Part shown: piece after piece, positions 33,260 through 42,093 of the stretch
Numbering within the stretch: the first letter of the stretch is position 1
How the letters are laid out: each line of letters opens with the position of its first letter
Assembly (NCBI GenBank): GCA_015522695.1
Contig: WALT01000033.1
Span: forward strand, 1-64,000
Origin: Nitrososphaerota archaeon
GTDB lineage: Archaea > Thermoproteota > Nitrososphaeria > Conexivisphaerales > Conexivisphaeraceae
Reading direction: 5' to 3'
Length of the DNA: 64,000 nt
Made by a program: the position numbers and the translations under genes
The notes under the pieces: model-generated
The model's database searches: none
What the model was told of the DNA's origin: nothing
Seen by the model: only the letters and a program-made list of their open reading frames with translations

Positions 33260-34564
33260 CTAGCGCTCCGGAAGGGAAGCGAGGATATCCACTATGCGTT
33301 CTACCCCGGAGCACAAGCTCTTGGGCGATCTATGTTTTCTCCTAGCCTCCTCGACTATGGCATGAGCCAGCTTCCTGGGATTCAGGCCTTCCTCCTTAAG
33401 CACGGCATAGCCGAACCTGCCATGGATATCCCTCGCTATATGCTCTTGCTCCATATGCCCAGATATGGGCACGAGGACCGCGCCCACACCAGAGCAGATT
33501 ATATCGGCGGTCGTGGTCCTCCCAGCTCTGGTTACGAGGACATCTGCAGCTGCATAGTACCTGGCGAGGCTCCTCGGGTATCTATCCACCTCCACCAGGT
33601 GGCTTCGAGGATCCCAGCCGGTCCGGGGACCTGGCACCGCTATTATCCTCATTCCATTCGATCCTAGTTTCTCCTTGACCATCCCAAAGATCTCCATGGC
33701 TGCCCCATCGACGGCATCCAAGAGCGCTTTGCTACGAGCGGACGTGCCGCCGACGGTAACTACGATCAAGAGCTCTTCATCCCCGACCTTCAGTTCCCTG
33801 CGGGCTTCCTCCCTTCCCGGTAGCTCTTCCCTCATATAGCTGGTGAGCAACCCTACAGATATAGCATGCTCGTGCAGCCAATCTGTGACCCTGCTGCCGG
33901 CCACCAGATACCAGCGTGCTCGTCCGAGGGCGATCGGGTCATTGAGATAGATGAGTTTGCCGAATTCGGCCAGCCTCTTCTTGAAGTACGCATTCAGGAT
34001 CGTGCTGATGAGGGCCCTGAATGGTCTTCTCGGATATGGCATGTAGATGAGATCGGTGCCGAACACGACCTCCTCCTTCACCTCTTTAGGGGCAGCATAG
34101 ACGAGCTCCCAGAACTCGTCAGCGAACACGAAGTTATAGTCTCCATCGAGGAGCTCATGTATGTCCTCGTAGTTCTCCTTGAGCTTCCCCAGCTCCTCTG
34201 CCATCCTGCTGGGACTCCTGATCCTCCCCTCGATGAATCCCTCCACGGTGGTGGAGAAGGACTTCAGCTCTGGACAGCCGCTCGCTAGCCTCTCATCCCA
34301 AGCTGTGATCATCGAGGTTGCGGGCTCAGCGCTGCACCACTCGACTTCTATCCTTGGCTCGAGCCTCCTGAGGGCTCTAGCTACGGCGAGATCCCTCGTC
34401 ACATGTCCGAGCCCGACGTGGGAAGGCAGGAAGAGCACCTTCGATGACCTTAGAAAGGGAAAATCAGCCCCTCCCTTGGTCGGCCCAGCGGCAGGGGCTC
34501 TAGGATCGTGTACAACTTCTCCAAGATCCCTATAGGAAGTGGTATCCTCCATCCCCATCCCCAT
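33260..34564 (-). CDS. GT28/MurG-like glycosyltransferase
   Basis: 434 residues. The GT-B fold has an N-terminal domain beginning 'VLFLPSHVGLGHVTRDLAVARAL' (about 42-64) and a C-terminal nucleotide-sugar domain with 'LLIVVTVGGTSARSKALLDAV', 'YYAAADVLVTRAGRTTTADII' and 'LVPISGHMEQEHIARDI'. These match UDP-sugar transferases related to MurG and archaeal glycolipid or glycan enzymes. The first 35 residues are probably not part of the fold; an internal start is possible. No sugar or acceptor can be inferred. It stands alone. Confidence 0.8.
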   Translation of the reverse strand: MGMGMEDTTSYRDLGEVVHDPRAPAAGPTKGGADFPFLRSSKVLFLPSHVGLGHVTRDLAVARALRRLEPRIEVEWCSAEPATSMITAWDERLASGCPELKSFSTTVEGFIEGRIRSPSRMAEELGKLKENYEDIHELLDGDYNFVFADEFWELVYAAPKEVKEEVVFGTDLIYMPYPRRPFRALISTILNAYFKKRLAEFGKLIYLNDPIALGRARWYLVAGSRVTDWLHEHAISVGLLTSYMREELPGREEARRELKVGDEELLIVVTVGGTSARSKALLDAVDGAAMEIFGMVKEKLGSNGMRIIAVPGPRTGWDPRSHLVEVDRYPRSLARYYAAADVLVTRAGRTTTADIICSGVGAVLVPISGHMEQEHIARDIHGRFGYAVLKEEGLNPRKLAHAIVEEARRKHRSPKSLCSGVERIVDILASLPER

Positions 34565-35347
34565 CCACAGGATCCTTTATCTTTTGGATTTTACCGATCC
34601 ACATGAGGATCCAGCTCATCCGACATCGCCGAATTCCGTAGATGTCCAAGGTTCATGAGATCCATGGTAACATACCCTCTAGGATGTTATTGAAAAGAGG
34701 ATGTGCCTGATTATTAGTAGACTAAGTGATGGAAAACATAAAATAAATAACCCTCTTCCGTTAATATGGATGAAAAATTGGAAATTCTCTAACCACCAAT
34801 CGGATTAGAGTCGTCACAAAGATCATGGAAACCCACATCAGAGCCTATCGTCCAGTACCCCATCCATGGCTCCTCATCTACATAATTATATGCTTACCTT
34901 TTACCTATTTCGTTGTAGATTCTTACAGATCATGATGAGCTATGATTGTGATTTAATGAAATGATATGGATATGAGCACTATCATTAACTTGAGATCGAT
35001 CGTCACGTGGATCGAGCGTGGAGACGCCGTCTCGGATCATTCGTCTGATATTCGTGGATCTGTGCAGTTCTTTGAGATAATATACCGGATATTTTCCTAT
35101 ATCTGGAGATATTATTTATTTATTGGCAAGACTTTATATCATTCATTGGAAGCTCCATGAGGGTCACCCTCCAACTTTCATACAGCTGGTCTGAACGTAA
35201 AGTGAACTACCACCGCAGTGGCTTCCAGCGTTCATCATGCCTCGACCTCATCTGGGAGTTCGGGAGGGGGGTTCACGGCTCCCCCATCCCAGGGGAGGAA
35301 CACAATCCTCGGGAACCCTTTTCTGTCACCCATCGTTTCGTATATCG
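34565..35347. other. AT-rich gene-poor region with transposon-like relics
   Basis: About 780 nt with much lower GC than the surroundings, especially 34680-34970 and 35080-35160. The only frames are short and not protein-like (for example 34966-35160). From about 35200 the GC rises and IS200/IS605-like sequence begins. No tRNA, snoRNA-type motif or CRISPR repeat was recognised. Confidence 0.4.
35202..35230. mobile_element. IS200/IS605-like end relic with GTGAACTACC core
   Basis: GTGAACTACC (35202-35211) is identical to the core at 19526 and is followed by a small CCAC-CGCA-GTGG hairpin and 'GGCTTCC', typical of such ends. GC-rich sequence with further inverted blocks ('GGGAGGGGGG', 'GCTCCCCC') runs on to about 35310. 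It abuts the NSUN methyltransferase gene. No transposase is present. Confidence 0.35.
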
Positions 35348-36826
35348 TTGTCCTCTCTACCTGGGAGGTCGCTGGAATACATCAAGAGGTACAGGGATAT
35401 AGTCGACGATTTCGATTGCTTCGTGGAGGCGATCTCGAGGCCCCTGAATCCGAGCATAAGGGCGAACACCTTGTTGATAGATCCAGATCTATTGGCATCC
35501 AGGCTCGAGAAAAGGGGATTCAAGCTCAGACGGGTGCCTTGGCATCAATGGTTCTTCATCGTGGATGATCCTGAGCTGGCCGAACATCCTGGGAGGTCGC
35601 TGGAACACCTCCTCGGCTATTATTACGTTCAGGAACTGTCGTCAGCCCTACCCCCGATCGTGCTCGATCCAAAGCCGGGTGACCTCGTGCTCGACATGGC
35701 TGCAGCCCCAGGAAGCAAGACCACGCAGATGGCCCAGATGATGAAGGGGATAGGCACGATAGTCGCTAACGACGTCAGCTCGGATAGGATAGGTGCGTTG
35801 AGGTCGAATATAGATAGGTTAAGGGTGACGAACGTGATCTTGACGAGGGAGGACAGCAGGTCGTTCAGGTCGAAGATCAAGTACCCGAAGATACTCCTGG
35901 ATGCCCCATGTAGTTCTGAGGGGACCGTCAGGAAGGATCCATCGCATCTCGCCAACCTGACGATGACGAGGATAAGGAGGTTCTCGAGCCTTCAGAAGGC
36001 CCTGGTCAGGAGATCATATGATCTCCTGGAGCCCGGTGGCGTCCTAGTATATTCGGTCTGTACCTTTGCGCCGGAGGAGGCTGAGGATGTCGTGAGCTAT
36101 GCCATCGACTTGGGCTTAGATGTCGAGGGGTTCGAGCTGCCGGTGATGAGCGATCCAGGTGTCGTCAAGTGGGTCGATGAGAAGGGCAGGGTCCATGAGT
36201 ACCACAAGAAGGTCGAGAGGACTGCAAGGGTATGGCCACATCTAAACGATACCGGCGGCATGTTCATAGCTAAGCTCAGAAAGCCAGGTGGAAGATTGTC
36301 CCAAGATCGCGGATATGATATATTTATGACCGATGACATCCACGGCACAGCCTACATGGAGCCTGCCTCCAAGGATGACTTGGAGTTCTTCAACCGTTAT
36401 TTCGAGTCGAGGTTCGGCGTAGATAGGAGGGAGCTCTCCTCATACATCGTGCTCAAGAGGGGAAGGAGCTTCTGGGCCTTCAGCGGGGAAATGAGGACCT
36501 TGGAAGTACTGGATAGGGTCGAGTCAGCCGGGATCAGAGCCCTGAACATATCCGGTAGAATACCGAAGCCCACAACTTCCTTCCTGAGGCTCATCGGGAA
36601 CCGAGCTAAGAGGAACATCACATCGCTCAGAAGCTACTCCGAGCTCGTCGAGTTCATGTCGGGTGGGATCGTCAGGAGGAAATTCGATGCGGATCCAGGG
36701 TTCGTCATCGTGAAATATGGAGATGATGTACTCGGGTGCGGCATGTACTCGCCGCGTCTCGGGCTCGTCTCCCAGCTGCCGAAATATATGAGGGCAGAGG
36801 CTTCCTGGGGACTTCACCCTGAATAG
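35348..36826 (+). CDS. NOL1/NOP2/Sun family tRNA/rRNA cytosine-C5 methyltransferase with C-terminal PUA-like domain
   Basis: 492 residues from a TTG at 35348. The frame is open to ATG 35237, but that part is translated transposon-like DNA. The RsmB/NSUN core has 'LDMAAAPGSKTTQMAQMM' (motif I), 'ILLDAPCSSEGTVRKD' (motif IV, first Cys) and 'VLVYSVCTFAPEEAEDVV' (motif VI, catalytic Cys). Residues after about 350 ('RELSSYIVLKRGRSFWAF' to the end) resemble the NIP7/PUA-type RNA-binding module. It forms m5C in RNA. An in-frame 18-nt repeat (35360 and 35588) encodes PGRSLE twice. The stop overlaps the next gene by 1 nt. Confidence 0.85.
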   Translation: MSSLPGRSLEYIKRYRDIVDDFDCFVEAISRPLNPSIRANTLLIDPDLLASRLEKRGFKLRRVPWHQWFFIVDDPELAEHPGRSLEHLLGYYYVQELSSALPPIVLDPKPGDLVLDMAAAPGSKTTQMAQMMKGIGTIVANDVSSDRIGALRSNIDRLRVTNVILTREDSRSFRSKIKYPKILLDAPCSSEGTVRKDPSHLANLTMTRIRRFSSLQKALVRRSYDLLEPGGVLVYSVCTFAPEEAEDVVSYAIDLGLDVEGFELPVMSDPGVVKWVDEKGRVHEYHKKVERTARVWPHLNDTGGMFIAKLRKPGGRLSQDRGYDIFMTDDIHGTAYMEPASKDDLEFFNRYFESRFGVDRRELSSYIVLKRGRSFWAFSGEMRTLEVLDRVESAGIRALNISGRIPKPTTSFLRLIGNRAKRNITSLRSYSELVEFMSGGIVRRKFDADPGFVIVKYGDDVLGCGMYSPRLGLVSQLPKYMRAEASWGLHPE

Positions 36827-37926
36827 TGCTAGAAAAACACTTTAATCCCGAGCATGCCGAGATTCCTGCAGCGGGAAGATTGCATCAGCTATTGGAGGCC
36901 GGCAACGGGCCACGTGAGGTGCTCAAGGGGTTGATCGATGGATCGCTCCTCGAGGGTGCGATATACCTCGTGAGGGGTGTTGCAGGCTCCGGTTCGCATC
37001 TCATAACCTTCCACTCTGCGTGTAGGGCATCGGCAACGCGAAAGACCCTCCTGTTTACATTATCGAACATATCGAAGACGATCGAAAAGAGGCTGGACGC
37101 CATCGGCTGCAACGGACCGATCGTCCTCGATGCCTCGACGATAAGGGAGGAGGGGGTTACGGTCGTGGCCGAGAAGCTCATGGATACTTTATCATCCGGT
37201 GGGGCAGTCTACATAGATAACGTCGATCTCTTCTCCTCGCTCCTGAGCAACAGGGAATATCAGAGCATAACGTATACCCTCGAGAGGGTCGCCAGGATGA
37301 GCGGGGGAAGCCTAGTCCTTCTATCGACGTCCGCCGACCTCTATGAACAGCTCTTCTCAGACGTCGTAGTGGAGATTTACCTCATGGAGAAGGATGAGAG
37401 GATGTTCAGGATCGCCAAGGTCTCCTCTCCAGCATCGCCATCATATAGGAGTAGATTCCTCATCGCATTCTCCCCTAAGCCGGCGATCCCAGAACCCTTG
37501 GACGTGCCAGGGGGCCTGAGCATCGAGATGGATCCATCGATCCTACATCTATTATCGAGTTTGAAACCAGGCTCCATCCTGGAACTGGAGATCGACAACG
37601 GTGTCCCAGGATCGCTCGTCGATACATTCACCTCCGGGGTCGTGGAGGCTATCGAAAGCAGCGGCATACAGGCCAGGGTATATCCGGAAAGGCTCGAGGA
37701 GCACAGCTCTAGCTCCGAACTCCTCTTGCTATCCAGGCCCAAACACATGGTCTCCATAATCGTGACGTGTCCCGGTCGTGGGGGAAGGAGGCCCCTATAC
37801 GATGGCAAGGCGGTCCTAACGTGCATGGCCGGCGTGTTGGTCTTCTATTTCGAGAGGCCATGGAGTCCAGCATATTTCCTCGAGAGGACACCGGGTGATA
37901 AGCTTTCGCTGAGACAATTCTATTGA
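36826..37926 (+). CDS. KaiC/RecA-fold ATPase-like protein with degenerate Walker A
   Basis: 366 residues from GTG, overlapping the methyltransferase stop by 1 nt. It resembles archaeal KaiC/GvpD-type proteins: 'GAIYLVRGVAGSGSHLITFHSAC' stands where GxxGxGK[ST]T is expected, but the Lys and Thr are replaced (GSGSH). 'GAVYIDNVDLFSSLL' takes the Walker B place, and 'LERVARMSGGSLVLLST' is a typical RecA strand. The second half (about 210-366) is a divergent repeat-like domain. Without the P-loop Lys it probably does not hydrolyse ATP and may be a regulatory partner. The identity of the partner is unknown. Confidence 0.65.
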   Translation: MLEKHFNPEHAEIPAAGRLHQLLEAGNGPREVLKGLIDGSLLEGAIYLVRGVAGSGSHLITFHSACRASATRKTLLFTLSNISKTIEKRLDAIGCNGPIVLDASTIREEGVTVVAEKLMDTLSSGGAVYIDNVDLFSSLLSNREYQSITYTLERVARMSGGSLVLLSTSADLYEQLFSDVVVEIYLMEKDERMFRIAKVSSPASPSYRSRFLIAFSPKPAIPEPLDVPGGLSIEMDPSILHLLSSLKPGSILELEIDNGVPGSLVDTFTSGVVEAIESSGIQARVYPERLEEHSSSSELLLLSRPKHMVSIIVTCPGRGGRRPLYDGKAVLTCMAGVLVFYFERPWSPAYFLERTPGDKLSLRQFY

Positions 37927-37993
37927 AGCTGAGCTCCATGAGTAACGAGATTATTTACATAGTGTAGAAGGCTCCCAGGTTTCATCGGTAACG

Positions 37994-38001
37994 CTTAAAA
38001 T
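37994..38001 (+). promoter_or_regulatory. TATA-like box upstream of the por operon
   Basis: CTTAAAAT lies 30-37 nt before the TTG start of porG, at the distance expected for an archaeal promoter with a very short leader. The gap 37927-38030 holds no gene. Confidence 0.45.
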
Positions 38002-38030
38002 GCAACACGCTCTCCAAACCACGACCGATA

Positions 38031-38591
38031 TTGATATATGAGGTTAGGATACATGGCCGTGGTGGCCAAGGTGCAGTCCTCGCCGGTCGCTTGCTCGGTG
38101 AGGCCGCGATGAACACGGGATTCTACGCTCAATCCTTCCCAGAGTTCGGGGCGGAGAGATCAGGAGCACCTGTGACCGCCTACACGAGGGTCGCCGATGA
38201 ACCGATAGAATCCAGGAGCCCGGTGAGATATCCGCACTTCGTCCTCTCGATAGACATGTACCTCTCTGTGGACAGACAGATAGTGAGTGGACTCCGTGAT
38301 GGAGGTATCATCGTCGTGAACTCGACCGTTCAGCCCGATAAAGTGAGGGACGTCCTCGGTCTCTCAGGTAGAGACGTGAAGGTGGCTGCCGTCGACGCCA
38401 CACGGATAGCCCTCGAAGCCCTCGGTAGGAACAACCCCAACACGACGGTCCTAGGGGCCTTCGCTGCAGTCTCCAAGATAATTCCGGTGGACTCGATCGC
38501 CGATGCTGCCAGGAGATGGTTCCCCGGTAAGGTTGGGGAAGCGAATGCAGATGCTGTAGCCCGTGGAGCCAGAGAGGTGACGGTCGTGTGA
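38031..38591 (+). CDS. porG: 2-oxoacid:ferredoxin oxidoreductase gamma subunit
   Basis: 186 residues from TTG, first gene of a gamma-delta-alpha-beta operon. The gamma signature is 'EVRIHGRGGQGAVLAGRLLGEAA', followed by 'AQSFPEFGAERSGAPVTAYTRV'. The subunit helps hold the dimer and CoA site in the complex that oxidises pyruvate (or a branched 2-oxoacid) to acyl-CoA, passing electrons to ferredoxin. Full length. It overlaps the delta gene by 4 nt. Confidence 0.92.
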   Translation: MIYEVRIHGRGGQGAVLAGRLLGEAAMNTGFYAQSFPEFGAERSGAPVTAYTRVADEPIESRSPVRYPHFVLSIDMYLSVDRQIVSGLRDGGIIVVNSTVQPDKVRDVLGLSGRDVKVAAVDATRIALEALGRNNPNTTVLGAFAAVSKIIPVDSIADAARRWFPGKVGEANADAVARGAREVTVV

Positions 38592-38902
38592 AGGATCCGA
38601 AGCTTAAACCTCAACTTCGCTTTCAGATAAACCCCGGCGGCTGGTTCGAGGGAGGCTCCAGCGTCGAGTATACGACGAATGACTGGAGACTGGAGAGGCC
38701 GGTGATAAACCTCGACAAGTGCGTGGGATGTCTCTACTGTTGGATCTATTGTCCAGAGCCGGCCATAATCCCGTTGGATAGGGAGGGGAGGGGACCGACC
38801 AAGGTCGAGGTCGACTATGACCATTGTAAGGGATGTGGAATATGTGCCCAGGTCTGTCCCACCAAGGCCATAGAGATGGTCAGAGAGGAGGTGAAGGTGT
38901 AG
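38588..38902 (+). CDS. porD: 2-oxoacid:ferredoxin oxidoreductase delta (ferredoxin) subunit
   Basis: 104 residues. It has two [4Fe-4S] motifs, 'CVGCLYCWIYCPEP' and 'CKGCGICAQVCPTKAI', preceded by a 40-residue N-terminal segment typical of PorD/VorD. It conducts electrons from the thiamine site to external ferredoxin. GTG start overlapping porG; its stop shares bases with the porA GTG. Confidence 0.92.
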   Translation: MKDPKLKPQLRFQINPGGWFEGGSSVEYTTNDWRLERPVINLDKCVGCLYCWIYCPEPAIIPLDREGRGPTKVEVDYDHCKGCGICAQVCPTKAIEMVREEVKV

Positions 38903-40086
38903 TGGAGCTGGGCGAGAGATTGGAGTACAAGAAGATGTTGCTAACCGGTGATGACGCCGTGGCGTACGCTGTCAAACAGTCCAGGGTGGACCTGGTGGCG
39001 GCCTATCCGATAACCCCCCAGACGGTGATCGTCGAGAGGATAGCAGAGTTCGCCGCCAATGGGGAATTCGAGGGCGAGTTCGTCCCCGTCGAGTCTGAGC
39101 ACAGTGCGATGAGCGCCTGTGTCGGCGGCGCCCTTACGGGAGCTAGGGTATTCACGGCTACGGCCAGCCAGGGGTTGGCGCTCATGCACGAGATCCTCTA
39201 TGCTGCAGCGAGCATGAGGCTCCCAATGGCGATGGCAGTCGCCAACAGGGCCCTCAACGCGCCCTTGAACATACATAACGATCACTCAGATATCATGGGC
39301 TCGAGGGACAGCGGTTGGATAATACTGTTTTCTGAGAGCCCTGAGGAGGCATACGATCGCGTGATACAGGCCTTCAAGATCTCCGAGTCCGTGGATCTAC
39401 CAGTGGCCGTTAACCTGGATGCTTTCACCCTGACACATTCAGCTGAGATAGTGAGGATGCTCCCGGACGAAGTCATAGCTAGGTTCGTGGGCCGTCCACC
39501 AAGGAGACCTACCCTCCTAGATGAACGTTCGAAGAGCTTCGGCTTGATGGCCCTACCGGATACCTATCAGTACTTTAAGGACGATCACTATAGGTCCATG
39601 GAGGAATCGCCGCCATCGATAAGGAGGGTTGAGGAGGAATACAAGGGCATCTCGGGGAGGAGCTATGAGCCCATCAAGAAATACGCTCTGGAGGATGCAG
39701 ATGTCGTCATGATCATGCTCGGCAGCTATGCTGGAACGGCGAGGATGGCCGCCAGGCGGATGAGGTCGGAGGGTCATAAAGTCGGTGTGCTCAGCCTAGG
39801 TTGGTACAGACCATTTCCCAAACGGGAGATATTGGATGCTGTGGAGGACGCCGATACGCTCGTGGTGATGGATAGGGCGCTGAGCTATGGCGCCCCAGCG
39901 AATCCGCTCATGACGGACATCATAACGATGCTATACGAGGCCGGGATGAGGAAGCGTATAATCAACGTGGCATATGGTCTCGGTGGAGGGGAGTTCACTG
40001 AGGACGATGCGAGGACGTTACTGGAGTATGCCCTTAAAGAGGGTCCTCGTCGGGAATTCTTCTTCTATTATGGAGGTAGGGAATGA
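38902..40086 (+). CDS. porA: 2-oxoacid:ferredoxin oxidoreductase alpha subunit
   Basis: 394 residues. The GTG at 38902 overlapping the porD stop is chosen because the longer open frame (to 38833) only reads through porD out of frame. Motifs: 'AAYPITPQTVIVERIAEF' (pyrimidine-side binding), 'EFVPVESEHSAMSACVGGALTGARVFTATASQ' split across the first domain, and 'LPVAVNLDAFTLTHSAE'. Together with the beta chain it forms the thiamine diphosphate site. Substrate pyruvate versus 2-oxoisovalerate cannot be settled by eye. Confidence 0.92.
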   Translation: MELGERLEYKKMLLTGDDAVAYAVKQSRVDLVAAYPITPQTVIVERIAEFAANGEFEGEFVPVESEHSAMSACVGGALTGARVFTATASQGLALMHEILYAAASMRLPMAMAVANRALNAPLNIHNDHSDIMGSRDSGWIILFSESPEEAYDRVIQAFKISESVDLPVAVNLDAFTLTHSAEIVRMLPDEVIARFVGRPPRRPTLLDERSKSFGLMALPDTYQYFKDDHYRSMEESPPSIRRVEEEYKGISGRSYEPIKKYALEDADVVMIMLGSYAGTARMAARRMRSEGHKVGVLSLGWYRPFPKREILDAVEDADTLVVMDRALSYGAPANPLMTDIITMLYEAGMRKRIINVAYGLGGGEFTEDDARTLLEYALKEGPRREFFFYYGGRE

Positions 40087-41033
40087 TGGAGGAATTCAAA
40101 CCGGTCAGGAGCATATTTGAGATCCCGAGGAAGGAGAGGCTCGCCCCTGGACATAGAGCATGTGCCGGCTGTGGACCGATGATCGCTATACGCCAGATAC
40201 TCCTGGTCTCGCCCGAGGAACCGATAGTGGTCAATGCGACCGGTTGTGTGGAGGTAGCCACCAGCGTCTATCCACAGACGGCATGGATCGTCCCCTGGGC
40301 CCATGTAGCCTTCGAGAACTCAGCCGCTGTGGCATCGGGGGTCGAGGCCGCCATGAAGTCCTTGAAGAGAAGGGGAGGAATAGATAAGGAGAGGCCGGTG
40401 ATAGTGTTCGCTGGCGACGGTGGCACATTCGATATAGGATTACAGGCGCTCTCGGGCGCCCTGGAGAGGGGTCACAAGATGCTCTACGTGTGTTATGACA
40501 ACGAGGCCTACATGAATACCGGTATACAGAGGAGCAGTGCAACGCCATATGGAGCATGGACGACCACAAGCCCTTTCGGTAAGGTATGGCCAGGAAAAAG
40601 GGAGCGCAAGAAGGACATAATAAGTATAGTTGCATCACATGGTGTGCCGTACACCGCCACGGCCTCGATATATCATTGGAAGGACTTGATGACGAAGGTC
40701 AGAAAGGCATTGAGCTACGATGGTCCAACGTTCCTCCACGTCTACGCTCCATGTAACAGGGGATGGAGGTTCGACCCCTCACTGACCGTCGAGGTCGCTA
40801 GGCGTGCCGTGGAGACGAGGTTCTTCCCCCTCTATGAGGTTGAGGAAGGCAAGTATAGGATAACCGTGCCGGTACCGAAGCCGAGGCCGCTCGAGGACTT
40901 CCTCTCGATACAGGGAAGGTTCAGACACCTATTGAGGCCTGAATACAGGGAGGCCCTGGAGACCTTGAAGAAGATGGTCGACGATCGATGGACATGGCTG
41001 GAGAGGATGGCCACTGCGACATCGAAATCCTAA
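40083..41033 (+). CDS. porB: 2-oxoacid:ferredoxin oxidoreductase beta subunit
   Basis: 316 residues. It binds thiamine diphosphate through 'VIVFAGDGGTFDIGLQALSGA' (GDG start) with 'CYDNEAYMNTGIQRS' completing the motif. The proximal [4Fe-4S] cluster ligands are in 'RACAGCGPMIAIRQIL', 'ATGCVEVATSVYP' and the late 'YAPCNRGW'. It starts 4 nt inside the porA end. A 40-nt gap to the next gene marks the end of the por operon proper. Confidence 0.93.
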   Translation: MMEEFKPVRSIFEIPRKERLAPGHRACAGCGPMIAIRQILLVSPEEPIVVNATGCVEVATSVYPQTAWIVPWAHVAFENSAAVASGVEAAMKSLKRRGGIDKERPVIVFAGDGGTFDIGLQALSGALERGHKMLYVCYDNEAYMNTGIQRSSATPYGAWTTTSPFGKVWPGKRERKKDIISIVASHGVPYTATASIYHWKDLMTKVRKALSYDGPTFLHVYAPCNRGWRFDPSLTVEVARRAVETRFFPLYEVEEGKYRITVPVPKPRPLEDFLSIQGRFRHLLRPEYREALETLKKMVDDRWTWLERMATATSKS

Positions 41034-41072
41034 AATTCCAATATCCAGATTTTTAGTGGTAGGTGCAGAAAA

Positions 41073-41471
41073 GTGGCCAAACCCGGGGTCGACGAGATAA
41101 TCCTCATGCACCTAGTGTATACAGGGGTGGACACCCTTGAGAAGCTCTCGGAGAAGCTTGAGAAGCCCACGGATGCGCTCAAGGAACTCACGGACAGGCT
41201 CGAGATAACGGGATACATGGAGGAGCGCACATATGGTCTTGTCTGGAAGAGGAAAAGGTACAGGCTTACGGAGCAGGGCCTCAGGGAGCTCCTCAGGTTC
41301 AAGAGGAAGGTATGCGATGATATAGAGGAGGCCTTGCATGATGCTGGAGAGGGCTTGGTGGAGGAGGCGAGGGACATCCTCTCAGCCTATGCGTCCCATC
41401 TGGAAGATCTTAGGATATATGAGATCGTGGGGAAGGAGGCCGCGAAGAGGGCGGAGGCCATCTTGGAATGA
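41073..41471 (+). CDS. Winged-helix DNA-binding protein
   Basis: 132 residues from GTG. The N-terminal winged helix reads 'VDTLEKLSEKLEKPTDALKELTDRLEITGYMEE', with a wing 'GLVWKRKRYRLTEQGLRELL', as in PadR/MarR-like regulators. The C-terminal half is a charged helix likely to dimerise. It may be a transcription regulator of the por operon or of the genes downstream. Its stop overlaps the endonuclease V start by 4 nt. Confidence 0.7.
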   Translation: MAKPGVDEIILMHLVYTGVDTLEKLSEKLEKPTDALKELTDRLEITGYMEERTYGLVWKRKRYRLTEQGLRELLRFKRKVCDDIEEALHDAGEGLVEEARDILSAYASHLEDLRIYEIVGKEAAKRAEAILE

Positions 41472-42088
41472 CCTTCGACACGGCGAAGGCCAAGATCTTT
41501 CAGGAGAAGTTCTCCTCACATGTCCGTCTGGAGCCTGGTCTACTGGAGGATGCTGAGTTCATCGCCGGCCTCGACGTAGCATATGACGGTGGCTATTCCT
41601 TTGGGGCTGCAGCCCTCGTGGAGAGAAGGAGTCTGAGGGTTCTGGACAGGAGCATCTCCACTACCGTGACGAGGATCCCGTATATGCCGGGTTTGCTCGC
41701 ATTCAGGGAGGCCGGCCCCATGATATCTGCGCTCCTGAAGCTCAAGGGGAGATTCGATGCCGTGATGGTCAATGGACACGGGATGGCTCATCCAAGGCGG
41801 TTCGGGATAGCGTGTCACGTGGGCGTCGCATTGGATATCAGGAGCGTGGGCGTGGCGAAGAAAAGGCTCGTCGGCGTGGAGGAGGACGATAGATTGTACC
41901 TTGATGGGGACGAAGTCGCGAGGATACTGAAGAACGGCAAGCTCAAGCTCTATGTGAGCGTCGGCCACAGATCCACATTGGACGAAGCTGAGGAGCTAGT
42001 ATCCGAGATGCTGGAGGGGAAGGGGCTTCTGCCGAAACCGTTGCAAGAAGCTCATAATACGGCCACGAGGGCATCGAGATCAAGGTAA
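41468..42088 (+). CDS. nfi: Endonuclease V (deoxyinosine endonuclease)
   Basis: 206 residues. Family motifs: 'AEFIAGLDVAYDGG' with the first catalytic Asp, 'ITRIPYMPGLLAFRE'-like strand ('TRIPYMPGLLAFREAGPM'), 'VMVNGHGMAHPRRFGIACHVGV' split over the second metal site (the usual Asp of DG-G reads NGHG here), and 'SVGVAKKRLVG'. It nicks DNA (or RNA) one nucleotide 3' of inosine, repairing heat-driven adenine deamination. The Asp-to-Asn change in the VxDGxG motif deserves attention. Coupled to a regulator upstream. Confidence 0.87.
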   Translation: MTFDTAKAKIFQEKFSSHVRLEPGLLEDAEFIAGLDVAYDGGYSFGAAALVERRSLRVLDRSISTTVTRIPYMPGLLAFREAGPMISALLKLKGRFDAVMVNGHGMAHPRRFGIACHVGVALDIRSVGVAKKRLVGVEEDDRLYLDGDEVARILKNGKLKLYVSVGHRSTLDEAEELVSEMLEGKGLLPKPLQEAHNTATRASRSR

Positions 42089-42093
42089 TATCG

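Noticed and set aside
34966-35160. 64-codon plus frame in the AT-rich gap
   Set aside because: Composition follows the AT-rich background, no family, no Shine-Dalgarno.
38833-38901. Upstream start of porA
   Set aside because: These 23 codons read through porD in another frame; the GTG overlapping the porD stop gives the normal alpha chain.
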